Assembly (NCBI RefSeq): GCF_039539485.1
Contig: NZ_BAABDF010000003.1
Span: 1 to 64,000, forward strand
From: Celeribacter arenosi
GTDB taxonomy: Bacteria > Pseudomonadota > Alphaproteobacteria > Rhodobacterales > Rhodobacteraceae
Direction: 5' to 3'
Length of the DNA: 64,000 nt
Shown here one piece after another: positions 8,677-17,554 of this stretch. A program made the position numbers and the translations under genes. The number at the start of each line of letters is the position of its first letter. The first letter of the stretch is position 1. The notes beneath the pieces were generated by a model that saw nothing but the letters and a program-made list of their open reading frames with translations, was not told where the DNA came from and ran no database searches.

Positions 8677-9390
8677 ATGCAAGCTGATGACCGCCTGATT
8701 GTCGCCATGGACGTGCCAAACGTCATTATGGGACTGAGCCTCGCAGAGAAGATCGGCGATGCGGTTTCATTCTATAAAATCGGGCTTGGCATGTTGACCG
8801 GAGGCGGGCTCGCGCTCGCCAATGAGCTCAAACAAGAGCACGGGAAACGCATTTTTCTGGACATGAAGTTTTTCGACATTGGCGCCACGGTTGAGGCGGC
8901 GGTGCGTGGCATCGCGCAATTCGACATGGATTTCCTGACGGTCCATGGCGACCCCTATGTCGTCAAAGCGGCCAAAGAGGGCGCGTCGGGGTCCGACATG
9001 AAAATTCTCGCCGTCACCATCCTCACGTCGCTGGACCGTGACGACCTCAATGGTGCTCTTATCAAACCGGGGATCATTCCTGATCTTGTGTTGGAGCGGG
9101 CTGCAAACGCATTCAATGCGGGGGCTGACGGCATCATCTCCTCACCACAAGAAGCCGCGCTCATCCGCGCGCTCCCCGAAGCCGAAGGCAAATTGATCGT
9201 CACCCCAGGCGTGCGTCCTACTGGTGCTGCACTGGGCGATCAAAAACGCGTGGCGACACCTGCGCAGGCGATCCGCGACGGCGTCGATCACATCGTCGTC
9301 GGGCGTCCCGTCTGGCAACACGCCGACCCACGCGAAGCAGCCGTCCGCATTCAGCACGAAATCGCGAATGCCTCGGCTCGGGCCAACTAA
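8677..9390 (+). CDS. pyrF: Orotidine 5'-phosphate decarboxylase
   Basis: This enzyme converts OMP to UMP, the last step of de novo pyrimidine synthesis, in the cytoplasm. The catalytic DxKxxD signature is visible as LDMKFFDIG (Asp62, Lys64, Asp67). The phosphate-binding TPGVRP and VVGRPVW segments are near the C-terminus. The length of 237 residues is typical of the bacterial form. AAGGAG precedes the ATG. The gene is monocistronic and ends at a perfect terminator. Confidence 0.97.
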   Translation: MQADDRLIVAMDVPNVIMGLSLAEKIGDAVSFYKIGLGMLTGGGLALANELKQEHGKRIFLDMKFFDIGATVEAAVRGIAQFDMDFLTVHGDPYVVKAAKEGASGSDMKILAVTILTSLDRDDLNGALIKPGIIPDLVLERAANAFNAGADGIISSPQEAALIRALPEAEGKLIVTPGVRPTGAALGDQKRVATPAQAIRDGVDHIVVGRPVWQHADPREAAVRIQHEIANASARAN

Positions 9391-9408
9391 GTCAAACTAA
9401 AGGTAACC

Positions 9409-9438
9409 GGAAAGGCGCCCACGAGGCGGCGCCTTTCC
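9409..9438. terminator. Terminator after pyrF
   Basis: GGAAAGGCGCC is mirrored perfectly by GGCGCCTTTCC across an 8-base loop. It lies 18 bases past the pyrF stop and also faces the end of the minus-strand membrane-protein gene. Confidence 0.8.
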
Positions 9439-9475
9439 ATCACTCGCACAACAACTCGTTACACAAAACTACGGG

Positions 9476-9727
9476 TTATTCAGAGGGTGCCGCATCCGTC
9501 GCAGCGGGCGCATCGCCAGTGACCGAAACGCTGGCCCCATTATCAGGAGCATCGTTGGTGATGGTGACAGAAGCGGGGGATTGAGATGTCTCGCGCGGCT
9601 CAGTTTCGCCACCGGCCATCAGATAAACGACCACGCCAAGCGCGACGACAATTGCGCCGAGGGTGAAGTAGATGCCTCCATTGCGTGAATGAGCGGCCTC
9701 TACGCGATAGCTTTCTTGCTGTGTCAT
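9476..9727 (-). CDS. Small single-span membrane protein
   Basis: This 83-residue protein has one membrane helix (about residues 19-39: IYFTLGAIVVALGVVVYL). A low-complexity tail rich in Ala, Ser, Thr and Pro follows. The orientation suggests a short cytoplasmic N-terminus and an exposed tail. AAAGGAAAG precedes the ATG. It lies alone between pyrF and the NUDIX gene. No family is recognised, and the function is unknown. Confidence 0.7.
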   Translation of the reverse strand: MTQQESYRVEAAHSRNGGIYFTLGAIVVALGVVVYLMAGGETEPRETSQSPASVTITNDAPDNGASVSVTGDAPAATDAAPSE

Positions 9728-9801
9728 GTTCTTTCCTTTCGCAAATTCATGCGGTTCAAGAACTCAACACCGGCTCGCGCAATCGGTTCCCTAAATGTGC
9801 G

Positions 9802-10218
9802 CTAGGAAAGCGAAAAAAGATATCGCGACATGCGCTGCCTGAGGGGCGCGACGACATCAGGGCGCGCGATAAAGTCAGTGACGCGCATCCAACACCACCC
9901 CTGCCCTTCATCGCCAAATACGATTTGTTCGTCGCGCAACTCTTCCCACGTCGCGACAAAGAAATGCACGCGCGCGTCGGGGCTCGTGTGCCCGTCTTCC
10001 TCACGATGATAGATGACCCGCTGCGCCGATATCCGCAGCCCGAGTTCTTCGTGCAACTCACGCGCGACCGTTTCGAATGGAGTCTCATGACCTTCGCGCC
10101 CCCCACCCGGCAAATCCCATTCGCCGGGAAAGGGTATGGTGGGGATATCATCGCGCTGCAGCGTCAAAACATCGTCACCACGCAAAATCGCGATCTTCGC
10201 GCCGTCAAACTCAGACAT
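9802..10218 (-). CDS. NUDIX hydrolase
   Basis: This 138-residue protein has a perfect NUDIX box G39-x5-E45-x7-R53-E54-L-x-E57-E58-x-G60-L. It hydrolyses a nucleoside diphosphate linked to some other group, but the substrate cannot be told from sequence. It overlaps the end of the NfeD gene by 8 bases and is the last gene of the SPFH-NfeD-NUDIX operon. The general fold and chemistry are secure. Confidence 0.9.
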   Translation of the reverse strand: MSEFDGAKIAILRGDDVLTLQRDDIPTIPFPGEWDLPGGGREGHETPFETVARELHEELGLRISAQRVIYHREEDGHTSPDARVHFFVATWEELRDEQIVFGDEGQGWCWMRVTDFIARPDVVAPLRQRMSRYLFSLS

Positions 10219-10495
10219 CGTCGTTGATATCAGTGTCCCAGACTTTCACCTGACCTTTGCGCAAACCGAACACACGGCGCAGCGCGTACCACGACACGAG
10301 CGACACGACCGCAAAGATAAGAACCAGAATGGCCACGTCCGCGCCGAGCAACCCCAGAGCCAGAATGATCGCAACAACCGTCGCGCCCACACCAAACCCC
10401 AGCAGGATGAAACCAGGCGCGAGCACTTCCAAAATGAAAAACGCGATGGCGGCCACGGCCCAAATCCACCAGATAAAAAAGATCCCGCTTCCCAT
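10211..10495 (-). CDS. NfeD family membrane protein
   Basis: This short (94-residue) NfeD-like protein has hydrophobic segments at about 5-25, 29-48 and 52-70, and a small C-terminal OB-fold-like tail (GLRKGQVKVWDTDI). It is encoded directly after the SPFH/band 7 gene (start codon touching its stop). This is the usual partner arrangement, in which NfeD and a stomatin-like protein form a membrane microdomain complex. Its exact role is unknown. Confidence 0.88.
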   Translation of the reverse strand: MGSGIFFIWWIWAVAAIAFFILEVLAPGFILLGFGVGATVVAIILALGLLGADVAILVLIFAVVSLVSWYALRRVFGLRKGQVKVWDTDINDDV

Positions 10496-11430
10496 TACCC
10501 TTTGCCTCCGAAGAATTTGAACGCATTGCCAAAGGCCTCCAGAGCGGAAGCAGGTACAACCACGGTCTGTTTGCCCTCCCCGTTACCCAGCGCTGTGAGC
10601 GCTTCGACCTGTTTCAACGCGACCTGATATTGCGCGGCCTCGATCCCGTGCTCGGTAATGGCCTCCGCAACAATGGCGGTTGCGTAGGCTTCGGCCTCCG
10701 CCTGAATACGGCGCGCTTTCGCTTTCTGTTCGGCAGAGTAGAGCTCTGCATCTGCGGCCAGCTCGACGGACCGCTTTTCGCCTTCCGCTTCCATAACCGT
10801 CGCACGGCGGGCACGTTCGGCATTGAGCTGTTGGAGCATCGCGGCACGGGTCGCTTCATCCAGATTGACGTCCAAAATCTCAGCGCGCGTTACCTCAATT
10901 CCCCAATTGTCCACCGCATCCTCAACGGACGCCTTGATGGTCATGATCAGAGCCGAGCGGTTCGATTGCACCTCGTCCAGTTCCATCTTGCCGATCTCGG
11001 AGCGCACAATCCCCGCCACCGTCGTCGCAATCGCGGCATCCACATCGCGGATCCGGTAGACCGTCTTTTCCGGCTCGGTAATGCGGTAGAACACCGAGGT
11101 TTCCACTTTTACCAACACGTTGTCGGATGTAATCGCATCCTGCATCGCATTGGGCAGTTGGCGTTCAAGAATGGAAATCTTATGGGCCACAACGTCAATG
11201 AGCGGCACAATCAGGTTGATCCCCGGCCCCAAAACCGACCGCAACCGGCCAAATCGTTCAACAACATACTTTTCCGACTGCGGGACAATCCGCACGCCTT
11301 TGAGCACCAACAATATGACAAACAATGCTATCGCGATCATCACGATGCTTCCGCCGGTCACAAAGGGCGGCAAACCCATTTCTTCTAGCATGTTCCTGCC
11401 CATATCTTGCTTCAAATTACCGCCGACCAT
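10495..11430 (-). CDS. SPFH/band 7 (stomatin/paraslipin-like) protein
   Basis: This protein of about 311 residues has one N-terminal membrane helix (about 25-43), a band 7 domain (KYVVERFGRLRSVLGPG, then PLIDVVAHKISILERQ), and an alanine/glutamate-rich coiled coil (about 190-260). It assembles large membrane rings and is coupled to NfeD. The start is uncertain. The outermost ATG has no Shine-Dalgarno, and ATGs at 11403 and 11391 are possible, the last with AGGA very close. The opposite-strand dinB starts 51 bases away. Confidence 0.9.
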   Translation of the reverse strand: MVGGNLKQDMGRNMLEEMGLPPFVTGGSIVMIAIALFVILLVLKGVRIVPQSEKYVVERFGRLRSVLGPGINLIVPLIDVVAHKISILERQLPNAMQDAITSDNVLVKVETSVFYRITEPEKTVYRIRDVDAAIATTVAGIVRSEIGKMELDEVQSNRSALIMTIKASVEDAVDNWGIEVTRAEILDVNLDEATRAAMLQQLNAERARRATVMEAEGEKRSVELAADAELYSAEQKAKARRIQAEAEAYATAIVAEAITEHGIEAAQYQVALKQVEALTALGNGEGKQTVVVPASALEAFGNAFKFFGGKG

Positions 11431-11480
11431 AGCTGATCGACCGGAACGGGTATAGACTAACGACAGACCATGGAGACCCG

Positions 11481-12734
11481 ATGCCCGCCCTTTGTCGCGA
11501 CTGCCTGACCGAATTCGAAAGCGCGCCGAGATGCCCGTCTTGCGGGCGCCCGCGGATCATTGCGCATGACGAACTCAACACGCTTTCCATCGCGCACATG
11601 GACTGCGACGCCTTCTACGCCTCGGTCGAAAAACGCGACAATCCGGACCTGCGCGACAAACCTGTCATTATAGGGGGTGGAAAACGCGGTGTGGTCTCGA
11701 CCGCCTGTTACATCGCGCGGATCAAAGGCGTGCGTTCGGCGATGCCGATGTTCAAGGCACTGCAACTTTGCCCAGAGGCCGTCATCGTCAAACCACGGAT
11801 GGATGCCTACGTCGCCGCCTCACGCGAAATCCGTGATCTGATGAACGAACTCACCCCCGTCGTGGAGCCGCTCTCTCTCGACGAGGCCTTTATGGATCTC
11901 ACCGGCACCGCGCGCCTGCACGGGCATCCACCGGCCTACATGCTGGCGCGGCTGATTAAACGCATGCGCGAGGAGTTGCACCTCACCGGGTCGATCGGCT
12001 TGTCGCACAATAAATTCCTCGCCAAAATTGCCTCTGACATGGACAAGCCGCGCGGGTTTACGGTGATTGGCGCGGCCGAGACAGAGGAGTTTCTCGCAGA
12101 GAAACCGGTCAAACTCATTTGGGGTGTCGGGCAGGCAACACAGGCCTCTCTAGATCGCGCGGGCATTCGCACCTTTGCCGATCTGCGGCGCTGGGAGATG
12201 AAGGATCTTCATGACCGCTTCGGCTCCATGGGGGATCGTTTGTGGCACCTGTCGCGGGGGCAGGACAAACGGCGCATTTCCGCGCGCCAGCCCGTCAAAT
12301 CCATCTCTAACGAAACCACGTTTTTCGAGGACACCGGCCACATCGAAACGCTCGACGGTCACCTTTGGCGGTTAGCCCAACAGGTGTCGGACCGCGCGAA
12401 AGCACGCGACAAAGCCGGCCTGGTTGTGACGCTAAAATTGAAACGCTCCGATTTTCGCAGCCTGTCGCGTCGCGTGACCCTGTCAGAACCCACGAATGTT
12501 GCCGATCGTATCTACCGCACCTCGCGTGGCCTTTTGGATCAGGCGATCACGCAGGGACCGTTCCGATTGATCGGCGTCGGTATCTCGAACCTCACAGAAG
12601 CAAAAGAGGTCGGCATCTCCGCAGACCTGCTCGACCCTGACGCCGAAAAACGCGCCCGCGCGGAGGCCGCAACGGATTCAATTCGGGCCAGATTTGGCAA
12701 GGATTCGATCCTGAAAGGGCGCGCCTTGCGCTAG
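11481..12734 (+). CDS. dinB: DNA polymerase IV, Y family
   Basis: This 417-residue translesion polymerase has the catalytic motif MDCDAFYASVE (first acidic residues) and the SLDEAFMDLTG motif of Y-family enzymes. Thumb and little-finger domains follow. The N-terminus carries an extra four-cysteine zinc-ribbon-like element (Cys5, 8, 18, 21) before the palm, which E. coli DinB lacks. GGAG precedes the start. The stop is 3 bases from the stop of the opposite-strand gene. No LexA box was noticed upstream. Confidence 0.95.
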   Translation: MPALCRDCLTEFESAPRCPSCGRPRIIAHDELNTLSIAHMDCDAFYASVEKRDNPDLRDKPVIIGGGKRGVVSTACYIARIKGVRSAMPMFKALQLCPEAVIVKPRMDAYVAASREIRDLMNELTPVVEPLSLDEAFMDLTGTARLHGHPPAYMLARLIKRMREELHLTGSIGLSHNKFLAKIASDMDKPRGFTVIGAAETEEFLAEKPVKLIWGVGQATQASLDRAGIRTFADLRRWEMKDLHDRFGSMGDRLWHLSRGQDKRRISARQPVKSISNETTFFEDTGHIETLDGHLWRLAQQVSDRAKARDKAGLVVTLKLKRSDFRSLSRRVTLSEPTNVADRIYRTSRGLLDQAITQGPFRLIGVGISNLTEAKEVGISADLLDPDAEKRARAEAATDSIRARFGKDSILKGRALR

Positions 12735-12737
12735 GCC

Positions 12738-13598
12738 CTACTCCGCAGCCAGGGCCCGCTTTTGTTGACCGATGTCTGCGATCTCCATCGCAGCGGCAGA
12801 TATCGCCTCCGCGACCGCATTGAAATGGACTGAACGCTCTAGTGTCACTTCGTTCATGTAGAGCGCCCGATCTATTTCGACCTGAACGGCATGCTGCCCG
12901 TCCATGGGGCGGCCATAATGCTGGGCGATATAGGCACCGGCAAACGGGGTGTTGCGCGCGACCTCAAACCCTTGGCGGCGAAACGCGACCTCGATCTGCG
13001 TGACATATTCATTGGCCGCTGATGCGCCATAGCGATCACCGACCACAATTTCGGGACGACGCCCCGATTTGGTGCGCACATTGGCGACCGCTTCGCGTGG
13101 CATGGAATGACAGTCCACCAGAATCGCCTCGCCAAACCGCACGCGTGTTTGGCCGAGCAACGCGTCGAGACGGGCGTGATAGGGGCGCCAAACTGCCTCG
13201 ATTCGCGACTGCGCCTCCTGACGCGAAATCTTGCCGCGATAAATCGCCCGCCCGCCGGAAACCACACGCGGAATAACCCCGAGGCCGGATGCCACGCGCG
13301 GATTGAGAACCCCCCGCGGCGCTCCTTCAATAAGCGCGGGATCAAATTCGTCTTGCCGCCGGTTCAGATCGACCCATGCCCGCGGAAACACGGCACTTAG
13401 AAGATGTGCGCCGAACTGGGGAACCGCATCGAACAGCGCATCCACATGCGCATCTTCGGACGATCGCAGCACAGTTGCACTCAGCACGGATCGGCGAACG
13501 AACATGTCCGGGTAGCGCGCACCGCTGTGGGGCGAGGAAAAGACGACGGGTGACGTCCAGTCCACAGGCGTGCTAAGCGTAAACGGAGCGTTATCCAT
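12738..13598 (-). CDS. N-formylglutamate amidohydrolase family protein
   Basis: This 286-residue protein has the family hallmarks SSPHSGARYP (zinc ligand region), ARAWVDLNRR-like DLNR, VDCHSMPRE and the C-terminal QVEIDRALYM. Family members remove formate from N-formylglutamate in histidine degradation. No hut genes are nearby, so the physiological substrate is uncertain and I do not assign hutG. It is convergent with dinB. A weak GGA lies upstream of the ATG. Confidence 0.88.
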   Translation of the reverse strand: MDNAPFTLSTPVDWTSPVVFSSPHSGARYPDMFVRRSVLSATVLRSSEDAHVDALFDAVPQFGAHLLSAVFPRAWVDLNRRQDEFDPALIEGAPRGVLNPRVASGLGVIPRVVSGGRAIYRGKISRQEAQSRIEAVWRPYHARLDALLGQTRVRFGEAILVDCHSMPREAVANVRTKSGRRPEIVVGDRYGASAANEYVTQIEVAFRRQGFEVARNTPFAGAYIAQHYGRPMDGQHAVQVEIDRALYMNEVTLERSVHFNAVAEAISAAAMEIADIGQQKRALAAE

Positions 13599-13771
13599 AA
13601 GACGATCCTTTCAAGTCTCGACTATAGCTATCGAATTTAGCGCCCAAAAGCCCTTGAACAATGATGCGACTCCTTTTATACGCACGCGAACTGACGCGGG
13701 AATGCCCCGCGTCTTGTTCTTTGCTAGGCTACGCCAAATGAAGATCAAGACGTGACTTTTCCGGGACGGAT

Positions 13772-13846
13772 GGGTGTATAGCTCAGTGGTAGAGCACTTC
13801 GTTGACATCGAAGGGGTCACAAGTTCGAACCTTGTTACGCCCACCA
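13772..13846 (+). tRNA. tRNA-Val (anticodon GAC)
   Basis: The 75-base cloverleaf has acceptor GGGTGTA paired with TACGCCC (one G-T wobble), a D arm with AGCTCAGTGGTAGAGC, anticodon stem CTTCG/CGAAG with loop TTGACAT (anticodon GAC), a T arm GTTCGAACC, and an encoded CCA end. It reads GTC and GTT valine codons. Confidence 0.96.
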
Positions 13847-13907
13847 TTCGTTACCGTCAGATTGGTTTTAACAGGCGCACGCAGGCGCCGCGAAAAGGAG
13901 ACAGACT

Positions 13908-14033
13908 ATGAAAGTTCGTAATTCGCTCCGCTCGCTGAAAAACCGGCACCGCGACTGCCGCGTCGTGCGCCGTAAAGGCCGCGTGTACGTGATCAACAAG
14001 ACGCAGCGCCGCTTCAAAGCCCGTCAGGGCTAA
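13908..14033 (+). CDS. rpmJ: 50S ribosomal protein L36
   Basis: This 41-residue basic protein starts MKVRNSLRSLKNRHRDC and ends TQRRFKARQG, an L36 sequence. Only one cysteine is present, so this is the zinc-free (C-minus) form rather than the four-ligand zinc-ribbon form. AAAAGGAG lies 7 bases before the ATG. It stands alone after tRNA-Val, not in the spc ribosomal operon, and is closed by a strong terminator. Confidence 0.95.
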   Translation: MKVRNSLRSLKNRHRDCRVVRRKGRVYVINKTQRRFKARQG

Positions 14034-14061
14034 GTTTCAGCAGCACTATCGATCTAAAGAG

Positions 14062-14085
14062 CCGCCCTTCGGGGCGGTTTTCTTT
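14062..14085 (+). terminator. Terminator of the L36 gene
   Basis: The perfect stem CCGCCC/GGGCGG with a TTCG tetraloop (14062-14077) is followed by TTTTCTTTT. Confidence 0.92.
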
Positions 14086-14090
14086 TGCGC

Positions 14091-15251
14091 TCAGGGCTGG
14101 CGTCGCCCGCTAAGCCACAGGTGAACCGCAAATCCGCCCCCAAAAGCCGCGGCAGCGAACCCGACCAGTCCAGAAAACCCGAACATATCCACAAGTACCA
14201 GCAAGAGCGGCGTGCCGATCAGGTTGCCGGTATTGCCCGCCTGCGCCAATGCGCCATTGGCGAGCGCCTGGTTCTCTGCAGTCGCGTTCAGAGCCGGAAT
14301 TGCGGCGAAGCTACCCGCCTGAACCAACCCCATTGCCGACAGCATGACGATCGAAACGACGGTGATGTCGCGCACGACCAGCAGTGCCAATGCGGCAACG
14401 ACCGCGCTTGCGAAACCGACCATCAGGACGGTCACCGGCGGCAAAAATCGCAACATCGAAATCCCGACTGTCAGCGACATGAGCAAAGCCGCCAAAGGCA
14501 TGATCCCTGACACAAATGTACGCCGGTCTTCGGGTAGAAAGTCCGGCAGGACGGTGACCAGCGCCACAAAACTCGTGGCGTAAAACAACCACCCGAAGGC
14601 GGATGCCGAAATGTAGGGGGATTGATAGGCCGTGCGGTGGCGCGCGATGACATCGGCGATGCGCAATTGCGGACGGTCCCCGCGTGCGGAAATCCGTGGC
14701 AGGACAAACCATAGCGAAATCCCGCAACCAAGCAGCCCGAGTCCGTGCACCCACAAAAGCGCGGGAAAGCCCACAGTTTCGATCAATGGCACGCCCAACC
14801 ACGCAAATCCGGCGTAAGCGACCGCGAAAACCGTGCTCCAAACCGTCATCGCCGTATTGCGCCATTCCAACGGCGCGATTTGCCCGATCATCGTCGGGGC
14901 AGCCACGACAATCACGAGATGCGACGCCCCTTCGATTGCCCGCAGCGCCAACATTACCGGAAATACCGGCATGACTGTTTGGGCGACAGACAGGACCCCG
15001 CCGAGGATTGCCGCCCAAACCAACAATCGCTTGTACCCGAAACGGGGCAATATCACGCCGGCAAAAAGCCCGAAGACCACACCAATAATGCTAACTGCGG
15101 ATATCAGAAATCCGAGCGATGCACCCTGATCGGGGTAAAACGCACGTAGGGCCGGAAACCCCGCGGACACCTTGGCAAACTGGCCCGCGGCCAAGACGCC
15201 GGTGATCCACAACAAACTGATGGTAAAGAGAACGCGCGTTTTATCTGACAT
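14091..15251 (-). CDS. MFS transporter
   Basis: This 386-residue protein has about twelve hydrophobic segments and the typical pattern of a major facilitator superfamily carrier, including a GxxxPRFGYKRLL loop between helices 2 and 3 (the MFS motif A position). It has no close similarity that I can tie to a substrate. It is likely an inner-membrane exporter or uptake carrier. It has no operon partner, since the gene upstream on the same strand ends 54 bases away and has a different character. Confidence 0.88.
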   Translation of the reverse strand: MSDKTRVLFTISLLWITGVLAAGQFAKVSAGFPALRAFYPDQGASLGFLISAVSIIGVVFGLFAGVILPRFGYKRLLVWAAILGGVLSVAQTVMPVFPVMLALRAIEGASHLVIVVAAPTMIGQIAPLEWRNTAMTVWSTVFAVAYAGFAWLGVPLIETVGFPALLWVHGLGLLGCGISLWFVLPRISARGDRPQLRIADVIARHRTAYQSPYISASAFGWLFYATSFVALVTVLPDFLPEDRRTFVSGIMPLAALLMSLTVGISMLRFLPPVTVLMVGFASAVVAALALLVVRDITVVSIVMLSAMGLVQAGSFAAIPALNATAENQALANGALAQAGNTGNLIGTPLLLVLVDMFGFSGLVGFAAAAFGGGFAVHLWLSGRRQP

Positions 15252-15305
15252 GCCCGACCTTTCGCAGACGGTGCGCGCACATCAAGCTGAAAAAGCGAAC
15301 ACCCC

Positions 15306-15818
15306 TTAGTCGAGGCCCAAAACCTCACGCGCCATTGCGGAGTCTGCGACGCGCCCGACGGTCACACCAATGAAGCGGCTTTCAGGATGGGTCGTCACAA
15401 AGGCCTGAATAAATCCGCCCGCATCGCGGGGCGCTACGAGATACCCGCCACCGGGTTTGTCGGCGAAATACACCGTGTCCGCACTTTGCGCGAAAACGCC
15501 CCCGTCCAACGATAGATCGCCGGTTGCAGCCACAAAGTCACTCTGATCGGTGCCAAGCGCCATGACTTCACATGTCTGCCCGCTGTTGTGGGCAACCACC
15601 AGAATGTTGGGGCTGTCGGTGCGAAAGAGCGCCGCATCCTTCCCGTTCAAAAGCTGCGCCTCCATCTGCGCCGACGCCCGTGTCAGGCCAAAGCCCAGAG
15701 CGGTATCGCCATGCAGCGGCGTCACACAATAGGATTGAACGGCATCGACAACCGGTTCAGCCAACGCAGATAGCGGGGTGATAGTGGCGAAAGCCATCGC
15801 AGCAAAAGTCCGGATCAT
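15306..15818 (-). CDS. Secreted hypothetical protein
   Basis: This 170-residue protein has a signal peptide (MIRTFAAMAFATITPLSALA, about residues 1-20) and no recognised domain. Two cysteines (in VQSYCVTP and GQTCEVMA) could form a disulfide in the periplasm. A conserved-looking beta-rich body follows. It lies between the MFS and DUF3775 genes on the same strand, each with its own gap. The function is unknown. Confidence 0.7.
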   Translation of the reverse strand: MIRTFAAMAFATITPLSALAEPVVDAVQSYCVTPLHGDTALGFGLTRASAQMEAQLLNGKDAALFRTDSPNILVVAHNSGQTCEVMALGTDQSDFVAATGDLSLDGGVFAQSADTVYFADKPGGGYLVAPRDAGGFIQAFVTTHPESRFIGVTVGRVADSAMAREVLGLD

Positions 15819-15889
15819 CGTTCCCTCCCGATCAGATGCGCAAGTGCTATCAAACCTGACGGGGCAAAGACAATCAAACCGCTGCGAGG

Positions 15890-16282
15890 TCAGACTTTTC
15901 GATACAGCTCGTCTTCCATTTCGGAGGTGTCGATACCAAGGCTTTCCAGGCCGCTTTCAAGATAGTCGGCAAGGAGCGGCATGCCGAGCAAATAGGACTC
16001 GGTCGGCGATGTGGCCTCCTGACGCGCGGTCGTAAATGCCTCTTCGTAGGTTTCGAATGTTTCGCGACCCAACCATGCGATCGCCACAAGAGCGGTTTTC
16101 TCTTCTTCGTTCAATCCACGGATAAAGCTGCGCAACTCCCGTTCTGTACCATCCGACGGGCGGCTTTCGAGAATAGTGTCGGCATCTGCATCATCGCTCG
16201 AACGGTCCCACCGTCCGACCTTTACCCCGAGCTCGCGTGCCCGAAGGATCACAAAGCCAACTTTGTCTGGGCTGATGTCCAT
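15890..16282 (-). CDS. DUF3775 domain protein
   Basis: This 130-residue protein resembles the alphaproteobacterial DUF3775 family, with a C-terminal helical part (EEEKTALVAIAWLGR, then TSPTESYLLGMPLLADYLE). The start is set at MDISPDKVG, which has GGAGG 8 bases upstream. An ATG ten codons earlier would embed that site. The protein is acidic and cytoplasmic. Its role is unknown. Confidence 0.8.
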   Translation of the reverse strand: MDISPDKVGFVILRARELGVKVGRWDRSSDDADADTILESRPSDGTERELRSFIRGLNEEEKTALVAIAWLGRETFETYEEAFTTARQEATSPTESYLLGMPLLADYLESGLESLGIDTSEMEDELYRKV

Positions 16283-16375
16283 TTCAGAAACCTCCAACTG
16301 TTCGCATAACAACTGTGCATTGGGACTGCGCCGGTAGGAATGACCTAGGTCAAAATCCCGAATCTTCCAGCAGCG

Positions 16376-17554
16376 TCAGTTTTCGCGTCGAAGTGGAACG
16401 ACCGGGACGGGGGTCTCTACGGCGTCCGGTGCAAGTTCTTCAAAGTCGAAATTATCGAGCCGATGCGCACGTTTGCCCGCTTTCTCGGCGGAAATTTTGA
16501 TGTCTTCAATATCTTTCGCGGCCTGCCCGAAATGGCGATCAAGATTTCCGACACGCGTCGACAGACGGTCCACATCCCCGCTCAGCAGCGACAGTTCACG
16601 CCGGATCGCGCCTGCCTGCTCGCGCATCCGTGCGTCTTTTAGAATCGCGCGCATCGTGTTGAGCGTCGCCATGCAGGTTGTGGGCGATACGATCCAGACG
16701 CGTTTATCGAACCCTTCGCGCACCAGTTCGGGGAAATTGGAGTGCAGTTCCGCGTAGACCGCCTCGGATGGCAGGAACATCAGCGCCCCGTCGGCTGTTT
16801 CGCCTTCGATGATGTATTTCTCTGAAATGTCGGATATGTGCTTTTTGACCGAGGTCCGCATTTGGCGCGCCGCCTCGTTCATCTCCCACTGCGTGTCCGC
16901 ACGGCGCAGCGCCTCATAAGCCTCCAGCGGGAATTTGCTATCAATCGCAATCGGCCCCGGCGGATTGGGCAGTTTTACCAGACAGTCCACGCGCTTCCCG
17001 TTCGAAAGCGTGACCTGCAAATCGTAGCTGTCTTTGGGCAGAGCTTTTCCGACGATATCGGTGAGCTGGATTTCCCCGAACGCGCCCCGTGTCTGTTTGT
17101 TCGACAGGATATCCTGAAGCGACAGGACATTCCCCGACAGCTTTTCGATATTCGCCTGCGCCTTATCGATGGTCTGAAGACGCTGCTGCAAATCACCGAG
17201 CGATTGGGCCGTGCGCCGCGCCGACCCCTGAAGGTTTTCGGACATTGAATCCGTCACCGCCGCGAGCCGTTTTTCCATGAGTTGCAGCATATGCGTCTGG
17301 GCGGCGACCTGTGCCTCTGAGACGTGGTTAAGACCCCCAGCGAGTTGATGCTGCCCGTCCGAGAGTTGCTGCACCCGCTGTCCCAGCTGCCCCAGATGAC
17401 CGGAAATCGGTTCAATCATTTTCGATGCTGCGCCCGCGCGGCGCACCGTAATCAGCAGGAGCAGAAGCACGAGCAGAAACCCGACCGCAGCCGCCAGAAT
17501 GGCGAGCGTGATCGGATCGCTCAAGTTCAATGCCATGTCACCGATCTGGATCAT
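16376..17554 (-). CDS. rmuC: DNA recombination protein RmuC
   Basis: This 392-residue protein has an N-terminal membrane helix (about 16-37), a long coiled coil (about 45-140) and the RmuC nuclease-like domain (TRGAFGEIQL, AIDSKFPLEAYEAL, ADGALMFLPSEAVYAEL). It limits inversions at short inverted repeats in E. coli. Its start overlaps the mutL stop (ATGA), so the two repair genes are translationally coupled. Confidence 0.94.
   Translation of the reverse strand: MIQIGDMALNLSDPITLAILAAAVGFLLVLLLLLITVRRAGAASKMIEPISGHLGQLGQRVQQLSDGQHQLAGGLNHVSEAQVAAQTHMLQLMEKRLAAVTDSMSENLQGSARRTAQSLGDLQQRLQTIDKAQANIEKLSGNVLSLQDILSNKQTRGAFGEIQLTDIVGKALPKDSYDLQVTLSNGKRVDCLVKLPNPPGPIAIDSKFPLEAYEALRRADTQWEMNEAARQMRTSVKKHISDISEKYIIEGETADGALMFLPSEAVYAELHSNFPELVREGFDKRVWIVSPTTCMATLNTMRAILKDARMREQAGAIRRELSLLSGDVDRLSTRVGNLDRHFGQAAKDIEDIKISAEKAGKRAHRLDNFDFEELAPDAVETPVPVVPLRREN

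Noticed and set aside
12738..13598. hutG of a histidine degradation operon
   Set aside because: No hutH, hutU or hutI is in the window, so only the family is claimed.
13611..13847. Minus-strand frame across tRNA-Val encoding a seemingly familiar protein start
   Set aside because: It is the reverse complement of the tRNA, a well-known false gene.
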